Positions 1 through 12,027 are shown, counted from the stretch's first letter. The stretch: DNA of 64,000 nt from Capsicum annuum (GCF_002878395.1 NC_061114.1:168862883-168926882), one strand, 5' to 3'. Made by a program: numbers and translations. Notes: generated by a model not told the origin, from the sequence alone.

Positions 1-111
1 AATCTAAAACATAATGAGCTACTGAACCAATCTGTGAGTGCATTAATTGACCTAAAGATAACTATATGGTTGAAAATGAGACTGGAAATGAACTGAATTA
101 AGGAAGATTGT

Positions 112-877
112 TACCTTTGGCTGAATCTGAGTTTGTGGAGAAGAGGTAAGGGTACTTGGTTCGCATGTCTACTTCTGCTTTCCAAGTGGCACCCTCAACA
201 GACTAATTTTTCCACAAAACTTTGACCAAGGGAGCTTTTTTTTTCCTTAGTCGGTGATCAAAAATTTCCATTGGAAGCTCTTCGTACGAGAGGCTATTCT
301 GAATATATATATACTTTCTAGAAGAACTATAACATTTGAATCGTCCATGCACTTCTTCAATAAGGATACATGGAACACTAGGTGAAATAATGATAAATCT
401 GCAGGTAGCTCAAGCTTATACTCTACCATCCCTACATAACTCAAAATCCTATAGGGGCCTACATACCAAGGACTAAGCGTCCCCTTTTTTCAAAATCTCT
501 TCACCCCTTTCATGGGTGAAACCTTCAAATAAATAAGATCATGAACCTCAAACTCAAGATCTCTGCTTCTTACATCTACATAAGATGTTCGATGACCCTG
601 AGCAGCTTTTAATCTCTCTCAAATCGACTGAACTTTCTCTATGGATTCAAATACCATAGATGACCCAATCAAAGCGGCCTTACCCACTTCGAACCAACCG
701 ACGAGTGACCTACATGTTCGCCCATATAAAGCTTCAAATGGGGCCATCTGAATGCTAGAATGGTAACTGTTGATATAGTCAAACTCAATTAACGGCAAGT
801 GGTCATCCCAATTTTCTTTGAAATTAAAAACACACACCCTCAACATATCTTCTAAGGTCTAAATGGTCCTCTCTGCT
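112..877 (-). pseudogene. Integrase C-terminus and chromodomain of element A
   Basis: Remnant of the pol C-terminus. Reading minus from about 846 gives integrase tail motifs such as DDHLPLIEF, MAPFEALYGR and GWFEVG, which match the tails of B and C here. Further downstream (about 310 to 115) come NSLSYEELPMEIFDH, APLVKVLWKN and VDMRTKYPYLFS. These are chromodomain signatures of Tekay/Del chromoviruses, a module thought to steer integration to heterochromatin. Stops and frame changes break the reading, for example after WKN. The integrase catalytic core is on the other side of element B. I am confident of the family and sure that the copy is dead. Confidence 0.85.
873..877. repeat. Left target-site duplication of element B
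   Basis: CTGCT directly before the TG of B's left LTR. It pairs with CTACC at 11319-11323, with two transitions between the copies. Removing B plus one copy restores a continuous integrase-type reading in element A, which supports the assignment despite the 3/5 match. Confidence 0.7.
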
Positions 878-3596
878 TGTAACACCCCAATTTGCTAAAC
901 CAGAAGGCTACACGGTGATCATGACCCCGAGGGACCACAAGCTAACCCATGACTGATATCTGTACTTGTATACTGCAAATCATGATATAATAATGCAGAA
1001 TATATGGAACTGTAAGGCCATAAGGTTCAACTGAATACAATCATGTGGGTTACAATACCCAAAATAACTCAATCTGAATGTAAATCTAAACATAAATCTG
1101 AAAGCTCCTAAACTGTCTGAATAAGGAGTTGAAGGAACATGTCTTCAACTAACTCCATAAAACTGAACTGAAGAAATAAATAAATGTATTAAATTATATT
1201 ATCCTCGAATTAATGAGGACTCACTGTGTCTCTGCGACTGGAATGCTACCGCTACTACTGGGTTGGAGCTCATGTCTCTGAACCTATAGTGTAACATGGA
1301 AAGAAAGCACAATAGTGCAAAGGAAGGTAGGCTGAACATAAAGGGTTTCATGCATAAACAACACTGACTGACTAATATGAACGTGGGAGTGCAAACACAC
1401 ATACATAGAAACTGGGACCATGAATACGTGATAGCATGACCTGTAAGCTAATACATAGTTTACTGATAACTGTCATGACTGCTACTAAAACTGATAACAT
1501 GGACGACTGTATCTGACATTCCTGTATAACTAAAATCTGAAGAACGCCTTGAGTTTTTTTACTAAGACTGATACTAAAACTGTTGGAAGTAGTGTTTAAC
1601 CGACATTCCCCATGTATGCCGTTATGGCAAAGATGGGGTCCAATCTCTGCCCCGACTGGATGGGTGTCAATAGCGTGCCATAGGTAAGGACAGCCTGTGA
1701 GTAACCCTTATCTGACGGGTACTCAATGAGAACGGTGGGAACTCTAAACTGATGGGTTTAGCCACCTCATCAACCCTGATATGATGGGTTAAGATTTCTC
1801 AACCTATGCTGGCTACGTAGTTCTGGAACACAAGGATTGCTACTAAGAATCACACCATGGACTGGCGGGTGAGTTCCCATCCTTGGGTTCACTCAGTGCT
1901 AACCTCTACTCCTATCTGGAGGGACTAGACATGAATAACTGACTGTACATGACTTAACCTTACTGAATTCCATTGACTAACGGAATGTTACTGATATCTA
2001 ACAACTGACTAAGATCATGAGGTTTTCCTGAGTCACATGACTGACTGAAGTCTATGGAATCATAGCTTGAGTTCGTATATCATGAAACAAGACATGGATC
2101 TAGGCACACAGCTATAGTTTTCGAGTACAAGTACCCCCAGGACAAGATGGAAGGAAACTGACACACATGACTGACTTGATCATAAGAGTAGAGTCCACAA
2201 TTTATAATATCATAAGTAGGGATCTCATACTAAGCATGGTTATCAACAATGTATTGCATGGAAAGGATTTCATATCACATTGAAGTACTTGCACAATCTT
2301 AATATTATGTTCATTGCATAATCATATTGGCAACACATACCAATAGCATGGAAGTTTATGTGGATTGCATGGTTATCATACATCTTGTTCATAAGTAGGA
2401 TTTGCAAGTAAACATAGCATAATCTCATAAGAATAGTTCATGAGTATTCCAACAACATTTACAAGGCACATTAACAACATAAAAGTCATTGGAACATAAG
2501 GGCATATCATGAATCCTTCACTTAGTCACAATTTAGCTATATTGCATGATTTCTAGTTCCTTAGGCATTTTATCAAACACCTTACATGCACATCTTAAGC
2601 ATAGGTGAATTCATCAAATTATACATCATAAACAACCAAATTTACATGTTACCAACTCATATGATATCATGAATTCACAAAAACATATAAAGATTCCATC
2701 TTGGGAATCACCCAATATCAACAACATGATCATCAACACCGAACAATATAGAAATCATACTTTATAATGAAAAAGAGGAAAACAATCAAGCATCAACATG
2801 GGTATGATGATATCACCACAATCAACCAAGCTTTTATATTTTAAAGATTGATTCTTGAACTCTACGGGCGAAAGGAATCCGTGGATGAACACTACACATA
2901 CCTTAGAAGGAAGATTCTTGATGATTGACGGAGGAATTTCCTTGAAATCGGATCTTCAAGATTAATTATGCAACCCTAGTTGTTTTTCTCCTTTAGTGCT
3001 CTTGGATGATGAGCTTTGAGATGAAAATAGGGTTGCAGTATATTTAGAAGATATATATTTCGTAGGGTTAAGTTTAGGGACGTGTAAGGAGTATTTAAAG
3101 ACTTAATTACCTTTAAAATAACTCAAAATAGAGTATTTTTGACACGTGGAATTGACTTAGGCGGCGTCCAAGTGATCGCCTATGCTTGGGTTGGGCGGCA
3201 CCTAACCAATCGCCTATGCTTACTGTCTCTCACGAAAATGGGCATAACTTTTCACTCGTGTATTGGATTAAGGCAAACTTGGTATCGTTGGAAAGCTAAT
3301 TCGATTCTATACAATTTGGTGGGTCTGAATCAGCCAAATATACAACATTAACATAGTGTTATACTCGTTCAAAGATGACCCTTGCAAAATCAAACACTAA
3401 AACTTGATGGATTCAAAAACTCTTAACTTGTATTACCTTAAGTGACTCATATAAATATTCCTAATGCATCATAAGCTATCCTATCATGAGGATATTCATT
3501 GTAAGTCATGTACTCAAGTATGAATCACAGGATAGAAGATTTCATACATAGGAATACTTATTTACTTCCTAGCTTAGAAACATGCAGGGTATTACA
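878..3596 (-). repeat. Element B 3' LTR
   Basis: 2719 bases, TG...CA, near-identical in layout to 8570-11318. Going in the direction of transcription (from 3596 down) it shows: a conserved block at 3241-3310 (GGCATAACTT ... GGAAAGCTAATTCGA), a CpG module with a 13-base direct repeat ATCGCCTATGCTT (3175-3187, 3209-3221), a TATA-like stretch near 3045-3060, and a block of AACCC...GGGTT hairpins at about 1700-1880. It lacks about 40 bases present in the 5' LTR at about 9021-9059; the gap sits near 1316 and removes a CAGTAC/GTACTG hairpin. Confidence 0.95.
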
Positions 3597-3610
3597 ATAT
3601 CTCCCCCTAG
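3597..3610 (-). promoter_or_regulatory. Element B polypurine tract
   Basis: Reading minus, CTAGGGGGAGATAT abuts the 3' LTR start. Purine-rich tracts in this place prime plus-strand DNA synthesis in LTR retrotransposons. The position directly next to the LTR and the G run support the call. Confidence 0.85.
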
Positions 3611-3851
3611 GGAACATTCATCCTCGAATGAGAATTTACTGAGAAGGGATACAAGACAATAAAACCTGAACTGAACATGAAGAACTGAAACTTGATCTCA
3701 TTACTGACATGCTAAACATACTGAACTCGTGCATATCTGATGCACGGACAACTGACACATAAATGCATGACTGAGTATGAAATGGTTAATAGGTACCAAG
3801 TTTATACTGGAAACATAAATGCAAACTTAGTAAGATTAAGGAGAACTGTTA

Positions 3852-5180
3852 CCTTGAGCTTTATCTGAATTGTCAGGGAAGAGGTAAGGATACTTGGTAC
3901 GCATATCTGCTTCTTCTTCCCAAGTAGCTCCCTCATGAGACTTATTTCGCCAAAGAACCTTGACTAGAGGGACTTCTTTGTTCCTCAATCTACAAGTCTG
4001 ATAATTTAAGATTTCAACTGGAATCTCTTAATAAGAGAGGCTATTCTGAATGTCGATACTCTGAATAGGGATAACAACTGCTGGGTCACCTATGCACTTT
4101 TTTAGCAAAGAGACATGGAAGACTGGATGGACTGAGGCTAGATCTGAAGGCATCTCAAGATCATAAGCTACCTTGCCAAAATGACAAAGAATTCTAAAGG
4201 GACCGACATACCGGGGACTGAGTTTCCCTTTCTTACCGAACCTCTTCGCTCCCTTTATGGGAGAGATCTTAAGATAGACATAGTAATTGACCTCAAACTC
4301 AAGATCCTTTCTACGAACATCTGCATAGGACTTCTGTCAGCTTTGAGCATCCTAAAGTCTCTCTCTGATCAACTAAACTTTCTCTAAGGCGTCGAATACT
4401 AAGTCAGGACCTATGACTGAGGCCTCACTAACTTCGAACCAACCAATCGGAGATCTACATCTCCTAACATAGAGAACTTCGAATAGAGCCATCTGAATAC
4501 TAAAATTATAGCTATTGTTGTATACAAACTCAATCAAAGGCAAGTGGTCGTCCCAACTTCCCTTGAAGTCAATTGCACACGCCTTTAACATATCTTCAAG
4601 AGTTTGAATGGTCCTCTCTTCTTGACCATCTGTTTGACGATGAAACACTGTGCTGAGATGGACTTGGGTACCGAGATCCTTTTGGAATGCTTTCCAAAAG
4701 TGAGAAGTAAATTGGGTACCTCCGTCTGAGATGATAAATAGTGGAATACCGTGTAATCTGACTAACTCCCTGATATAGAGTTTGGCATAATCATCGGCGG
4801 AATAAGAAGTACGAACAGGAAGGAAATGAGCTGACTTGGTCATTCTATCTATAATGACCAAACTGAATCATGCTGATAACGAGTTCTAGGCAAACCCATC
4901 ATGAAGTCCATGTTAACTTCTTCCCACTTCCAAGTAGGAATGGTGAAATCTTGCATGGAACCACTAGGTTTCTAATACTCTATCCTAACCTACAGACATG
5001 TAGAGCACTTAGCCACAAACTCTGCAATATCTCTCTTCATCCCACTCCACCAATAGATCTCCCGTATATCGCGGTACATCTTAGTGGCCCCTGGATGAAT
5101 AGAGTATCACGCACCATGCGCTTCTGCAAGTATTCTCTGCCTCAATTCATCTACACTTGGAACACATAGACGACCCTGAC
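3852..5180 (-). pseudogene. Integrase and chromodomain of element B
   Basis: The best reading, 4861 to 4373, contains the three catalytic acidic positions of a D,D,E integrase: Asp in IIDRMTKSAHF, Asp in ISDGGTQF and Glu in DGQEERTIQ. The tail motifs DDHLPLIEF and GWFEVSE follow. Downstream (about 4060 to 3855) lies a chromodomain remnant with NSLSY, VPLVKVLWRN and MRTKYPYLFPD. Upstream, 5180-5000 holds the remains of the HHCC zinc-binding region. Function in the intact family: insertion of cDNA into the genome, with chromodomain targeting. Stops separate the parts, so the copy is inactive although the catalytic triad is preserved. Confidence 0.88.
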
Positions 5181-5756
5181 AACAAAGAACACCATCTCCC
5201 CCTGGGAGAAAACCTCAACTTTCTGATTTTGAACTGACTCTTTGAGCTTAACAAGGCTAGGATCCCTGACTTGTTTCTCTTTCACCTCAAAAACTAGAGA
5301 TGACTCTGAACTACTATGAACACATACACCACCCTCTGAAGAATCGACTAAGCGAACGCCTAGTCTGGCAAGCTGATGGATCTCCTGAGCCATCTTTTTC
5401 TTACTATCCTCAATATGAGAAATACTACCCATAGAGAGTGGACTAAGAGCGTCGACCACAACATTGGCCTTGCCCAGATGATAAAGAACACTCATGTCAT
5501 AATCCTTCAAGAGCTCTAACCACCTTCTCTGGCGAAAATTGAGATCTTTCTAGGAAAAGACATATTGGAGGCTTTTATGGTCTGTGAAGACATCTACATG
5601 AACTCCATAGAGATAATATCTCCAAATCTTCAAGGCAAAAACTATCACTGCTAACTCAAGATCATGAGTAGGATAATTCTTCTCATGTGAATTTAACTGT
5701 CTGGAGGCGTAGGCTATGACCTTACCATGCTGCATGAGGACACAACCTAAACCCAC
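5151..5756 (-). pseudogene. RNase H domain of element B
   Basis: Two readings joined across a short break. 5756-5550 has [20 protein letters not shown], then [16 protein letters not shown] and [12 protein letters not shown]. 5510-5151 has LLKDYDMSVLYHLGKANVV and ALSPLSMGS. These are hallmark stretches of the gypsy RNase H domain that removes the RNA template during reverse transcription. A stop falls after YVFS. The domain sits directly downstream of RT in the minus-strand order expected of a gypsy pol. Confidence 0.88.
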
Positions 5757-5858
5757 TCTGGATGTATCACAATAGACTACAAAACCGTCTGAACCATCTA
5801 GAATAGCTAGAACTGGAGTGGAGGTGAGTCAAGTCTTCAACCCTTGAAAGCTCTTCTC

Positions 5859-6851
5859 TCATGAATCTGACCACTGAAACTTAATCTTCTTCTGAGTCAA
5901 TCTGGACATGGGAGATGTAATATAAGAAAATCCCTCGACAAACTGTCTGTAATAGCTAGCCAAACCCAAGAAACTCCTAATATCTAATAGAGATATGGGT
6001 CTGGGCCAGTTTCTTACTATCTCAGTTTTCTGAGGATCTACTCTAATTCCATCACCAGAAATAATATGGCCAAGGAATGCTACTGATCTTAGCCAAAATT
6101 TGTACTTGCTGAACATAGCAAATAATTGGTGATCCTTGAGTGTCTGAAGAACAATCCTGAGATGGTCTGCATGATCACGCTCTGTGTGAGAATAGACCAG
6201 AATATCATCTATGAAGACTATGACAAACATGTTTAAGTACTGCTTGAACACACGGTTCATCAAACCCATAAAAGCTGCAGGGGGATTGGTAAGACCAAAT
6301 GACATGACTAAAAATTTGAAGTGACCATACCGAGTATGGAAAGCTGTCTTGAAAATGTCACCTTCTCTAACTCTGAGTTAATGATAGCCTGATCTGAGGT
6401 CTATCTTGGAGAAGTAACTGGCACCCTGAAGTTGGTCGAATAGATCATCAATCCTGGGAAGAGTATATCTATTCTTGACTGTGACCTTGTTGAGTTGACG
6501 GTATTCAATATAAATCCTTAGAGAACTGTCTTTCTTGCACACGAATAATATTGGCGTACCCCATAGGGAAACGCTGGGTCTAATGAATCCCTTATCTAAG
6601 AGATTCTTCAACTAATCTTTCAGTTCTTTGAGTTCTACTGGTGCCATTCTGTATGGCAAAATAGAAATAGGTTGAGTATCCAGAAGAAGGTCTATGCCAA
6701 ATACTATTTCCCTTTTGGAGGGAATACCTGGAAGTTCTTCGAGAAAGACATCTGAGTATTCATTAACAACAGGGACTGTTTTGAGACTGGGATATTCAGA
6801 ACTGAAATCTTTAACATGCATAAGATGATACACACACCCCTTAAAAATCAT
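5859..6851 (-). pseudogene. Reverse transcriptase of element B
   Basis: Three readings (6851-6612, 6611-6378, 6305-5859) give a nearly complete gypsy [62 protein letters not shown], then [10 protein letters not shown]. The catalytic FIDD box is intact (6204-6215). The connection subdomain ([18 protein letters not shown]) follows. Breaks are single stops (for example the TAA at about 6612) and short out-of-frame gaps. Upstream sequence VVNEYSDVFLEELPGIP is the usual linker between protease and RT. Confidence 0.9.
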
Positions 6852-6899
6852 TTTCCTTGCCCAAAGGTAGGAAATAAGTTGACCCCTGAACGCTGAAAT

Positions 6900-7260
6900 G
6901 CTACCCTTCCACTCTAGGACGAGCTCATTTGGGAATTGAAACTAAACTATCCCATTTCTACAGTTGAATGTGGCATAGCAAGAATAAAGCCAATCCATGC
7001 TGAGAATGACATCAAAATCAGTCATCTCTAACTCCACTAAATCTACTGATATGGGTTTTTGAGATATCATAACTGGGTAGTTCCTGTATCCCCACCGGGC
7101 TATGATGGTTTTACCCACTGGGGTAGAGACCGAAATCGCCTGCTATGTATGGAGTAACAAAAGACAAAGATGCATCTGGGTCTAGCAAAGCATAAACATG
7201 AACATGGAAAATCTGTAACATACCAGTAATGACATCAGGAGAATTTTCCTGATCCTGCCG
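6900..7260 (-). pseudogene. Aspartic protease of element B
   Basis: Around 7200-7140 the minus strand reads VYALLDPDASLSFVTPYIAG. This is the active-site region of the chromovirus protease, where the usual LDPG[AS] appears as LDPD: the catalytic Asp is kept but the flap-side glycine is changed. A later piece, around 7040-6950, resembles the second conserved segment (target Asp/hydrophobic, LALFLL), but is interrupted by stops. The protease would process the Gag-Pol polyprotein. Assigned from motif and position between gag and RT. Confidence 0.75.
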
Positions 7261-7386
7261 AGACTGAAGAACATAGAGTCTGTTTAGGTGTTGCCCACTG
7301 GTAGCACTGGAAATGGCACCCTGCTGGTTCGGGCAACTGGACTGAGCTGTAGAATAATTTTGCTGACCCTAAAGGATTGACTGCAG

Positions 7387-8403
7387 ACACTCCCTAATCC
7401 TGTGGCCTGGATTTGCATAACTAAAACAGACATCACTACCGGCTCTGCAAATGCCCTTGTGGTTCTTACCAAAAGTCTAACAAAGGGGATTCATTCGAGC
7501 ACTGCTAACATTGCCCTGAGATTTAGAGCCTGGCGCTTTGTTTCTATTGCCGTCTCTGAACTTTGGCACTGGAGCACTGGCAGAGGAAGGAGCTGGAATG
7601 GCTGGCTTGGAGCGAAACTGTGAATGGTTTCCTCCATCTGACTTGGGGTGAGCAAAGTTGAAATTACCTGACCTTACTCTCTTGTTCTGCCTCTCCCTAG
7701 TCTTATACTTCTGCTCTTCTACTTGCTGGGCATGGGTCATAAGTCTGGCTAAGGTTATATCGTCGGTCGGCATCGCAGACCTACACTCATTTACCACACT
7801 GTCATTGACCCCTGACACGAACTTGCTCATCTTAGCTCTATTGTCTGCAACCACATGAGGAGCATACCTAGCTAGCTGAGTAAATCTGAGAGAATACTCC
7901 CTAACCATCATATTCCCCTGCCTAAGGTTAATGAACTCAAGAACTTTGGCTTTCCTTAACTATTGGGGAATGAATCTGCCTGACAAGGTTGTGACAAATT
8001 CCTCCCACTCGATAGGGCCTGTATCATCTAACCTCTCAGACTTCCACTATTTGTACCAATCATGAGCAACATCCTATAACTGGTAGGCGGCTAACTCAGC
8101 ACTCTCAATAGAAGTAACACCCATGATGTCAATGACCTTCTGAACTTGGTCTATGAACTCCTGAAGGTCCTTATCAGACTTAGACCCATGGAAAGATAGA
8201 GGGTTCATTCGGGTGAAGTCCCGAACCCTAGATTCTTTGGGAGTAGCCACTGGATTGGCCGAAATAACTGGTGGCCATTTATTCTGTGCAGTCATGGACT
8301 GAGCAAGTGTGGTAAATGCGGCTCTAAACTCTGCATGGGAAACATGTTTGCCCAAAGGATCTTCGGGCTGAGGAGCTGGCTGGTTTCTTCTCTTTAGGGC
8401 CAT
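7387..8403 (-). pseudogene. Gag of element B, with damaged zinc knuckle
   Basis: Starts at ATG 8403 (MALKRRNQPAPQPEDP), 167 bases inside the 5' LTR. Capsid-type motifs follow: RMNPLSFHGSKSD, VQKVIDIMGV, AELAAYQL, then (7911-7477) REYSLRFTQLARYAPHVVAD, MSKFVSGVND and LARLMTHAQQVEEQK, typical of Tekay/Del Gag. Internal stops follow AAYQL and occur in the next 160 bases. The CX2CX4HX4C zinc knuckle at 7387-7428 reads C-F-S-Y...H...C: the second cysteine is a tyrosine, so metal binding would be lost. Gag normally forms the virus-like particle and packages RNA. Confidence 0.9.
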
Positions 8404-8552
8404 GGTCTGGAATAAGAGAAGAATGGATTAGATGAAGAGTTTAACTTGTGATTATGCTCAAAAGCATGACATAAATGTGGTGCGCAACACACCCATGCAC
8501 AAGACTCTACTAGATATGACTTTCAGACTTCCTAGGACTCTATTGAACCTTA

Positions 8553-8565
8553 GGCTCTGATACCA
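8553..8565 (-). promoter_or_regulatory. Element B primer-binding site (initiator Met tRNA)
   Basis: Minus strand TGGTATCAGAGCC, four bases from the 5' LTR end. It matches the complement of the 3' end of plant initiator methionine tRNA, the usual primer for first-strand cDNA in gypsy and copia elements. Intact in sequence. Confidence 0.92.
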
Positions 8566-8569
8566 AGTT

Positions 8570-11318
8570 TGTAACACCCCAATTTGCTAAACCGGAATGC
8601 TACAAGGTGCTCATGACCCCGAGGGACCACAAGCTAACCCATGACTGATATCTGTACCTATATACTACAAATCATGATATAATAATGCAGAATACATGGA
8701 ACTATAAGGCCATAAGGTTCAACTGAATACAATCATATGGGTGAAAATACCCAAAACAACTCAATTTGAACGTAAATCTGAACATAAATCTGAAAGTAGA
8801 TCTGAAAGCCTTTAAACTGTCTGAATAAGGAGTTGAAGGAACATGTCTCCAAATAACTCTGTAAAACTAAAATAAATAAATAAATAAATGTATCAAATCA
8901 TATTGTCCTCGACTCAATGAGAACTCACTGTGTCTCGGCGACTGGAATGCTACCGCTACTGTTGGGCTGGAGCTCGTGTCTCAGAACCTATGGTGTAATA
9001 TGAAAAGAAAGCACAATAGCTCAAATGCGTCAGTACAAATGGAGTACTGAGTATACGAGGAAGGTAGGCTGAACATAAAGGGTTTCATGCATGAACAACA
9101 CTGATTGACTAATATGAACGTAGGAGTGCAAACACATATATATAGAAACTGGGACCGTGAATACGTGATAGCATGACCTGTAAGCTAATACATGGTTTAA
9201 TGATAACTGTCATGGCTGATACTGAAACTCATAACATGGACGACTGTATCTAACAGTCCTGTATATACTAAAATCTAAAGAACTCCCTGAGTTCTTTTAC
9301 TAAGACTGATGCTGAAACTGTGGGAAGTAGTGTTTAACCGACATGCCCTATGTATGCCGTTATGGCTAAGCTGGGCTCCAATCTCTGCCCCGACTAGAGG
9401 GGTGTCAATACCGTGCCACGGGTAAGGACGTCCTGTGAGTGACCCTTATCTTACGGGTACTTAATGAGAACGGTGGGAACCCTAAACTAACGGGTTAAGC
9501 CACCTCATCAACCCTAACTGACGGGTTAATATGTCTCAACCTACGCTGGTAACGTAGTTCTAGAACACAAGAATTGTTACTAAGAATCACACCCTGAACT
9601 GACGGGTGAGTTACCATCCTTGGGTTCACTCGGTGCTAACCTCTACACCTATCTGGAGGGACTGGACATGAATAACTAACTGTACATGACTTAACCTTAC
9701 TGAATTCCGTTGAATGGGGGAATGTTACTGATATCTGACAACTGACTAAGATCATGAGGTTTTCCTAAGTCACATGACTGACTGAAGTCTATGGAATCAT
9801 AGCTTGAGTTTGGATATCGTGAAACATGACATGGATCTAGGCACACAGCTATAGTTTTTGTGTACAAGTACCCCCAGGACTCGATAGAAGGAAACTGACA
9901 CACATGACTGACTTAATCATAATAATAGAGTCCATAATTTATAATATCATAAGTAGGAATCTCATACTAAGCATGGTTATCAACAATGTATTGCATGGAA
10001 AGGATTTTATATCACATTGAAGTACTTGCACAATCTTAATATTATGTTCATTGCATAATCATATTGGCAACACATACCAATAGCATGGAAGTTCATGTGG
10101 ATTGCATAGTTATCATACATCTTGTTCATAAGTAGGATTTGCAAATAAACATAGCTTAATCTCATAAGAATAGTTCATGAATATTCCAACAAAATTTACA
10201 AGGCATATTAACAACATAGAAGTCATTGGAACGTAAGGTCATATCATGAATCCTTCACTTAGTCACAATTTAGCTATATTGCATGATTTCTAGTTCCTTA
10301 GGCATTTTATCAAACACCTTACATGCACATCTTAAGAATAGGTGAATTCATCAAATTATACATCATGAACAACCAAATTTACATGTTACCAACTCATATG
10401 ATATCATGAATTCACAAAAACATATAAAGATTCCATTTTGGGAATCACCCAATATCAACAACATGATCATCAACACCCAACAATATGGAAATCATACTTT
10501 ATAATAAAAAAGAGGAAAAAAATCAAGGTCAACATGGGTATGATCATATCACCACAATCAACCAAGCTTTTGTATTTTAAAGATTGATTCTTGAACTCCA
10601 CGGATGAAAGGAATCCGTGGATGAACATTACGCATACCTTAGAAGGAAGATTCTTGATGATTGACGGAGGAATTTCCTTGAAATTGGATCTTCAAGCTTA
10701 ATTATACAATCCTAGTTGTTTTTCTCCTTTAGTGCTCTTGGATGATGAGATTTTAGATGAAAATAGGGTTGCAGTATGTTTAGAATATATATATTTCGTA
10801 GGGTTAAGTTTAGGGACGTGTAAGGAGTATTTAAAGACTCAATTACCTTTAAAATAACTCAAAACGGAGTGTTTTTGACACCTGGAATTGACTTAGGTGG
10901 CGCCCAAGTGATCACCTATGCTTGGGTTGGGCGGCGCCTAACCAATCGCCTATGCTTACTGTCTCTCACGAAAATGGGCATAACTTTTCGCTCGGGTATT
11001 GGATTAAGGCAAAATTGGTATCGTTGGAAAGATAATTCGATTCTCTACAAATCAGCCAAATATACCACATTAACATCGAGTTATACTCATTCACAGATGA
11101 ACCTTGTAAAATCGAACACTAAAACTTGATGGATTCAAAAACTCTTAGCTTGTATTACCTTAAGTGACTCATATGATCATGCTTAATGCATCATAAGCTA
11201 TCCTATCACTAGGATATTCATTGTAAGTCATGTAGTCAAGTATGAATCATAGGATAGGAGATTTCATACATAGGAATACTTATTAACTTCCTAGCTTAGA
11301 AACATACGGGGTATTACA
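8570..11318 (-). repeat. Element B 5' LTR
   Basis: 2749 bases, TG...CA, homologous to 878-3596. It is the more complete copy. It keeps the CAGTAC-7-GTACTG hairpin (9031-9049) lost from the 3' LTR, and four small hairpins with ACCC/GGGT stems (9442-9458, 9478-9496, 9510-9527, 9590-9608), plus CTACG...CGTAG at 9541-9557. The conserved GGCATAACTT block is at 10977-11046 and the CpG module at about 10894-10960. Promoter activity would read leftward. Confidence 0.95.
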
Positions 11319-11900
11319 CTACCTGACCATCTATCTATGGGTAAAAAGATAAACTAAGATGAACTTGGGTACCAAGACCCTTTTGAAAGGATTTTCAAAA
11401 CTGAGAAGTAAACTGAGTACCGCTATCTTAGATAATTGACAAAGGAATTTTGTGCAATCTGACCAACTCTCTGATATATACAGCTTAGCATAATCTTCAG
11501 CTATGTAGGATGGGTGAACTGGAATGAAATGAGCTAATTTTGTCAATCTGTCTACTATAACCTAAATCGAATCATGCTACCGATGCAAATGAGGTAATCC
11601 AATCACAAAGTATATATTCACCTCTTCCTACTTCCAAGTAGGAATACCAAACTCCTATAATGTGCCACCAGGTCTTTGGTTCTCAACCTTAACCTGTTGA
11701 TAAGTTGCACACTTGTTTACAAATTTTGCGATATATTTCTTTATACCGCTCCGCCAAGAAACTTTTTGCAAGTCGCAGTACATCTTGGTGGCTCTTGGGT
11801 GAATGGAGTAATGCACACCATGTGCTTCTTCCATAATTTTTTGCCTCAAATCATCAGCACATGGCAAACACAATCTACTCTGGTATCTCAACACACCATC
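11319..11900 (-). pseudogene. Integrase N-terminal and core fragment of element A
   Basis: 11894-11655 reads LRYQSRLCLPCADDLR, EEAHGVHYSIHPRATKMY and KCATYQQVKVENQRPGG. This is the HHCC zinc region of gypsy integrase; the last CX2C has become CATY, losing one zinc ligand. 11546-11331 begins MTKLAHFIPVHPSYIAEDY, the start of the catalytic core, then shifts frame. The C-terminal half of the same protein is at 112-877, on the other side of element B. Confidence 0.85.
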
Positions 11901-12027
11901 TCCCCCTTGGGAAAAAAACCTCTACCTTTTGGTCTTTAACTGATCCCTTCAATTTGACCAAACTATAATTTTTGTCATATTTCTCTTTAACTTTAGAAAC
12001 TAGAGAAGGTTCTGAACTACACTGAAC

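Larger units (their letters stand above)
1..877 (-). mobile_element. Element A, left part (gypsy 3' portion)
   Basis: Left fragment of an old minus-strand Ty3/gypsy element. It holds the C-terminal part of integrase and the chromodomain; the polypurine tract and 3' LTR must lie beyond the left edge. The same element resumes at 11319 after the insertion of element B: base 877 and base 11324 fall at adjacent points of the integrase reading seen in related copies in this window (near 4620-4640 in B and 55860 in C). Bases 1-110 are the untranslated stretch between the chromodomain and the missing 3' LTR, and I see nothing else in them. Confidence 0.85.
878..11318 (-). mobile_element. Element B: complete Tekay/Del-type gypsy retrotransposon
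   Basis: A 10.4 kb element with two long LTRs (878-3596 and 8570-11318), both beginning TGTAACACCCC and ending GTATTACA on the plus strand. A polypurine tract lies inside the left LTR and an initiator-Met tRNA primer site inside the right LTR, so the element is transcribed right to left. Order on the minus strand is gag, zinc knuckle, protease, RT, RNase H, integrase, chromodomain. The two LTRs are still easily aligned over their full length apart from one roughly 40-base gap, so it is younger than its host A. Many in-frame stops in gag and pol make it non-functional. Confidence 0.95.

Noticed and set aside
3139..3351. Matching open frames at 3139-3351 and 10869-11129 as a conserved small protein
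   Set aside because: They lie at equivalent places in the two B LTRs, antisense to transcription, and differ by a frame change; LTR homology explains the match.
8553..8565. tRNA-like sequence near LTRs as a tRNA gene
   Set aside because: Only the 13 bases complementary to the tRNA 3' end are present; this is a primer-binding site.
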